From the NCBI RefSeq assembly GCF_015832195.1, contig NC_052016.1, positions 25,379,129 to 25,443,128 of the forward strand: a DNA stretch of 64,000 nt. Direction: 5' to 3'. Numbering within the stretch: position 1 is the first letter of the stretch; each line of letters begins with the position of its first letter. The translations under genes were made by a program, and so were the position numbers. The notes under the pieces were generated by a model. The model had not been told where the DNA came from and made no database searches. It was given only the letters and a program-made list of their open reading frames with translations. Positions 59,746 to 64,000 of this stretch are shown here, piece by piece. Source of the stretch: Motacilla alba alba (lineage: Eukaryota; Chordata; Aves; Passeriformes; Motacillidae).

Positions 59746-62700
59746 GGACAAGTTCAATTCTTACCAGTAAATTATTTTCTGTGACAAAATAATTTGAAGG
59801 GAACCTGTTTTACATGCCCACAAGGGAGAATCCCTCAACTTTTATTTGATGTATCTGCCTGCAATCAGACATATTCTGGGTCAGAAATCCCTGCTTTTTT
59901 CCCTTATGCTTTCTTCAGGGCTAAATATCAGTACTAAATTAGAATTACATGAGAACAAAGTTTGTACAAAATTTATTATGCCCCTCCCACCCCTTCACCC
60001 CTTTCTGATTTCCATCCTTCACTGCCTGTTCTAAAACTGTCTCATATCCGAAACCAGATTTTAAATAAAGCCTCTGTTCCCTAATTTTTCACAAGAAGTT
60101 CAGTACACTGTGGAAACAGGTTTTGTATGCTCTCTTTCTAGTTTCAGATATGTTACAGGAAATTATGTGCTTGTCATTATTCTGTAGGTGGGCATAGTTC
60201 AGTTTGGGTGTGCTATGATGGATTAATTTCAGGCTGATTTGTAGCTGGTATTTTTATTTACTGGTTGATTAAATTGTACTGATCTGTTTTCATTAATCTG
60301 GGGCAAAATATTTAGAGTGCTTCCACCTCTAAATTCAGTAGACTGAAACACATTTGATGCTAATTAAAATGCCAAGTGTGTTGGGCACATCTTGAGACTT
60401 TTATTAATTTCCATTTTTCTTTGGGAGGAAGGGAGAAGAGGGGCAGAGAAAAAAAATTCTGAGACTTCCTTATTATTCTCAATTTTGCTATTAAAAACTG
60501 GCCTCAATTTTCAGTGAATCAGATTAAGTAATCTCAAGGTCAACGCACTACTTGGTACTTTTCTCACTGCATCTCTCCTGCATGTCCCATCAGGTACACA
60601 CGGTGCAAGGTCAATTAAATTTCTGTAAAATGTAACAGCTGTCAGCAAAATTGGCTCCCAAGTCCCTGTTCATCCTTCTCAGCTGAGGGGGCTCCTCTTG
60701 CCAGCAGAGTTGTGCTGACCACAGTAGCTGGGCTAAAAGTAGCAATGACAGTATTTTACAGCACACCCCTACGGTACCACTCCTGGAGGCAGCAGACAAC
60801 ACAGAGCTCAGGAGGGTCCTGCCTTGCTGCCCACCACTATCCAAACAACAGATGAGCTCTTTTAAATGCAGCAGGCCTGGCTGGTGGGTTGGTTAACTAA
60901 GAAAAAAGGATTAACATACTTCCCTGACAAAAGGGAAAGGTTCTGCATAGCAGTGGGAGAAGGAGGTACAGAATTCAGCATTTCACACAGTCCAAACTGT
61001 CTCCTGGACAAATCCCAAATTACTCAGCTGTGTGTCACCAGCACAGCTAACCCCAAAAGGAGGATCTCTTTCATGTCTACCAAGTCAATCCTCCCTAAAT
61101 TCTCTCTCTGTAGGCAGTGTACAGCTTTGATTTTTCCTGTTGAGAAGGCTAATAATAGCCCAGATACCCTGGAGCCCATGGTGTAAAGCCAACTAGCCAA
61201 GCAATAGCCATGAAGCTCTCCTGGGGACTTCCAGACCACGGAATGGCAAAGAATGCATATTTTATTATTAATATGGTTCTTCAGACAAATTGCTGGCTAT
61301 TTATCATGGCAATACTTTAGAAATTTCTAGTAAATGAGTTAAAAAATGTTAGACACAGAAAGCAATCTGTCCTTGGGAAGGTCACCACATAACCATTGCA
61401 TTAAAAATAGATATGACAGTGTCAGCATCCTTTTCTTTTTTCAGATTGCTCTGGCTAAATTAGAAAGGGTCCCCTGGCAACTCAAGAAAAATAAGTAATT
61501 CTCCCCATCACAGGCATGCATCAAGTGCAGTGAGAGGCACAACTGAGAAATCTAGATGACACATTACAGAAAAAAATCCCTAAACAACTAAAGTCCTTAC
61601 CTCCTAGACTAAGGATTAGCAAAATAATTTGAAGCAGTGGAGTAAGACAAGATCTAGTCTTGGAAATCAATACAAGAACATATACTCACAAGAAGTGAAA
61701 AAATAGTATTTAATTGTATCAAAAGACATAATATTACAGCTTAATGGAAAACTTAGGCAATTTTTGCAGTTTAGCTTTTGCAAAATGGGCACATGAATCA
61801 AATAAAGTGCCTTCATTCATAGGGCCTTAAATTATTTGGGTATTTTGACCATTTAGAACTAAAGAGGGAACACTGAATGCACTGGTAGCTGTTATTGTCA
61901 CTAGGAAGCACAAAGCTGCACAGAAAGCTCTGTTGCAGGTTATTACCAGTTAGCAACCATTCCTCTGACTTTGTCAGCCTGCTGCAACAGAGGACAGAGC
62001 TGCCTTTCTGCTCAGGCTGAGACAACCTCCATAGGAATTACACATGGTGCCAGTGCTCCATCATTCCAAACCATGCACAGTCCCCCTAGTCTGGGCAGTT
62101 TTGTCTTCCAATCCCTACAAACTAAGGAGACCTTTCCCAAAACAGGTGAATTCCAGCACAGCAGTAAGTTTTGATGTCTGTAAGGATGCCTCAAACTGCA
62201 GACTTTACCTGCCAAGGTATTTGAAAAAAGGTTTCCAAGTGTGCTTGTGAGGCACACCTGAGTGGCAAACAGTGTGGGACTCAGCACAAACAGACACAGT
62301 CCTATCAGAGATTCAAACAAGCTTCAGCTTTGTCCCCACAGGTAACATTCAGATAACATAAACTTCACACTCCAGCCAGGCTAAGCCTGTGCCAAGCCAC
62401 TCGGTAGGAATTCCCTGTAATAGCTCCTAAGGACTGGCAAAAGCTTGTACTACAAAGTCAAAGACAACATTCTCCTGGAAATGCAAACCCTTTCCTGGGG
62501 CAGTTTGAGAGGCATATCTAGCATGAACAACTATTTTTGCCCAATAAATCTTGTGACAGGATATTCAGTTTAGGTTACCCTTCTTTACCCTGATGGATAA
62601 TTTAAATTAAAATCACTGCCCATTCAAGCAAAAAAGAATAGGTTTTAATAGAATAATATCAAGCTAATTTTCATTATACTCTGATATGATAAAAAAATGG

Positions 62701-64000
62701 TTTTTTTTACCAGGGACATAACTATCTGCAATGCAAAGGATTTCCCACAATACATTTCTAACAATTACATCTCCCCTTTTTTAAACACTTTTACTTTAAT
62801 ATTCAAAACAGGTACTTACAAACTAATTTCTGACATGACTTGCTGACTGGGAGTGAATTAAGAGACAAAATACAGGGCATATTAGAGAATAAGACCAGAG
62901 GAAATCCTGTGTTGTATATATGTAAGCACAGGAGAATAAATTTTATATGATCAAGACTAGGCCCAGCTTGTAGTATAGCTACAACCTTGCCCTCTTCATA
63001 ATTTGACTTTTTTGTTGTTATATTTTGCCTGTAAGACAGAAAGATGGTAGAAAAGCCACAGAACATGACTGATCAGAGGTAAAAAGTAGTAGGCCACTCC
63101 CCTTATAATAAGAATTAACTTTTTCACCTGCTAGGTAAAGGTTGAATATCCCAGTTATGCCTTGGACAATGGAAAACAGCATCACCAAGGTGAGCAGAGA
63201 GAACTCAGTATTCATTTAGTCACTGGAGTTTTAAAACCCATGGTGAGAAAAGGATAAACATGAAGATTTGACATGACAGGAACATGACAGGTCCTTTTAC
63301 TGTTTGCCATCCAATTTAATTTCTTCATTATAAGCTTGCCAAAAAAGAGCAACCAGAGACTTCAGCTCAGGGTATAAATCAGTTCTGTTCTTTGTACCCT
63401 TCACCAATGGTATCATGAGTGAAGGCTGAGATAACGTCCACAAATCACTTCAGTCTACTCTTTTTCTTTTGTTCTCTCAAAAACTATCCTTCATGCTGAA
63501 ACTTCCAATAATCTCCTTATAACTCCAAATTTTAATTCAAAAGCGTATCTCATATTTTAATTCAAAAGTCATATTTCTAGAGAGATGGGGAAGTGGGAGA
63601 CTGTTTTGTTTAATCCTGTGCAACAGTTTATGCTCATAAGACAACATTATCCAACTCTGAAAAGCAGAGGAACAGGACAAGCCAGGATGCAGTTGACCAC
63701 ACTGGAAATGCCATGAGCCTGGCTTGAAATAAGTCTCAACCCTAACATAGGCATCTGGGAGAGGAAACTGCCTGTACTCTGGAAAAGTCAGACCAGACTC
63801 ATTCCACAGGAAATGCTACCAAAGAAAGCTGGGCAGTTAAAAACTGTCAACATACTGAAAACCCATTCAGAATCACAAGGAAAACACAAGAGCTTAGGAA
63901 AAGCTAGGCACAAACTAGGGCCAGACTCTATTGCATTTTCCTCTTCATGGTGCAGACAGAAAAATTAAAGTCATCCTAAAGAAAACTTGAATGTATACAG

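Larger units (their letters stand above)
55048..64000 (-). other. CMSS1 intron 1 (partial)
   Basis: Inferred intron upstream of exon 2. It contains the AC microsatellite, the orphan ORF, the T-rich tract and the 5S-like fragment. I searched for a first exon coding the acidic, Trp-containing N-terminus and saw none, nor any CpG island, so the promoter is probably beyond the window. Confidence 0.6.

Noticed and set aside
55048..64000. CMSS1 first coding exon or FILIP1L exons
   Set aside because: Searched on both strands for the CMSS1 N-terminus and for FILIP1L coiled-coil exons; neither was found in this window.

Overview
The window looks like nuclear DNA of a bird, most likely a songbird. It holds interspersed CR1 retrotransposons (one of them nearly full length), solo-LTR-like retroviral remnants, TG/CA/CT microsatellites, and two conserved vertebrate genes split into short exons with GT-AG introns. 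No prokaryotic genes, CRISPR array, tRNA or intact rRNA gene was seen. I found no undescribed multi-gene system. The real content is two multi-exon genes, both on the minus strand, reconstructed exon by exon.

Region 1-23.4 kb is gene-poor. It holds CR1 fragments (about 2.15, 5.5-6.2, 8.2 and 11.1 kb), a probable solo LTR (11.2-11.7 kb) and a degraded CR1 of about 3.8 kb (15.4-19.2 kb). That CR1 still shows an ORF1 GDSL-esterase-like part, an endonuclease and a reverse transcriptase.

Region 24.2-32.8 kb is a complete seven-exon CDC50-family gene on the minus strand. It encodes 351 residues without a frame break. It is called TMEM30C because of its exon pattern and its position beside CMSS1. 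CDC50 proteins are the beta-subunits of P4-ATPase lipid flippases.

Region 34.1-55.0 kb carries the nine 3'-most coding exons of CMSS1 (Cms1 ribosomal small-subunit homolog) on the minus strand. The first coding exon was not found and probably lies beyond position 64000. The CMSS1 stop codon is only about 1.3 kb upstream of the TMEM30C start codon, so the genes lie head to tail. CMSS1 introns contain a CR1 copy, a perfect 14-bp hairpin beside a 280-bp AT-rich tract, and an antisense solo LTR with a clean 5-bp target duplication.

Region 55-64 kb is CMSS1 first-intron sequence with a CA microsatellite, a T-rich tract followed by a 5S-rRNA-like fragment, and one unexplained small ORF. The two genes have no known joint function; their adjacency looks syntenic. 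Gene and family names rest on recognition from memory; no search was run.
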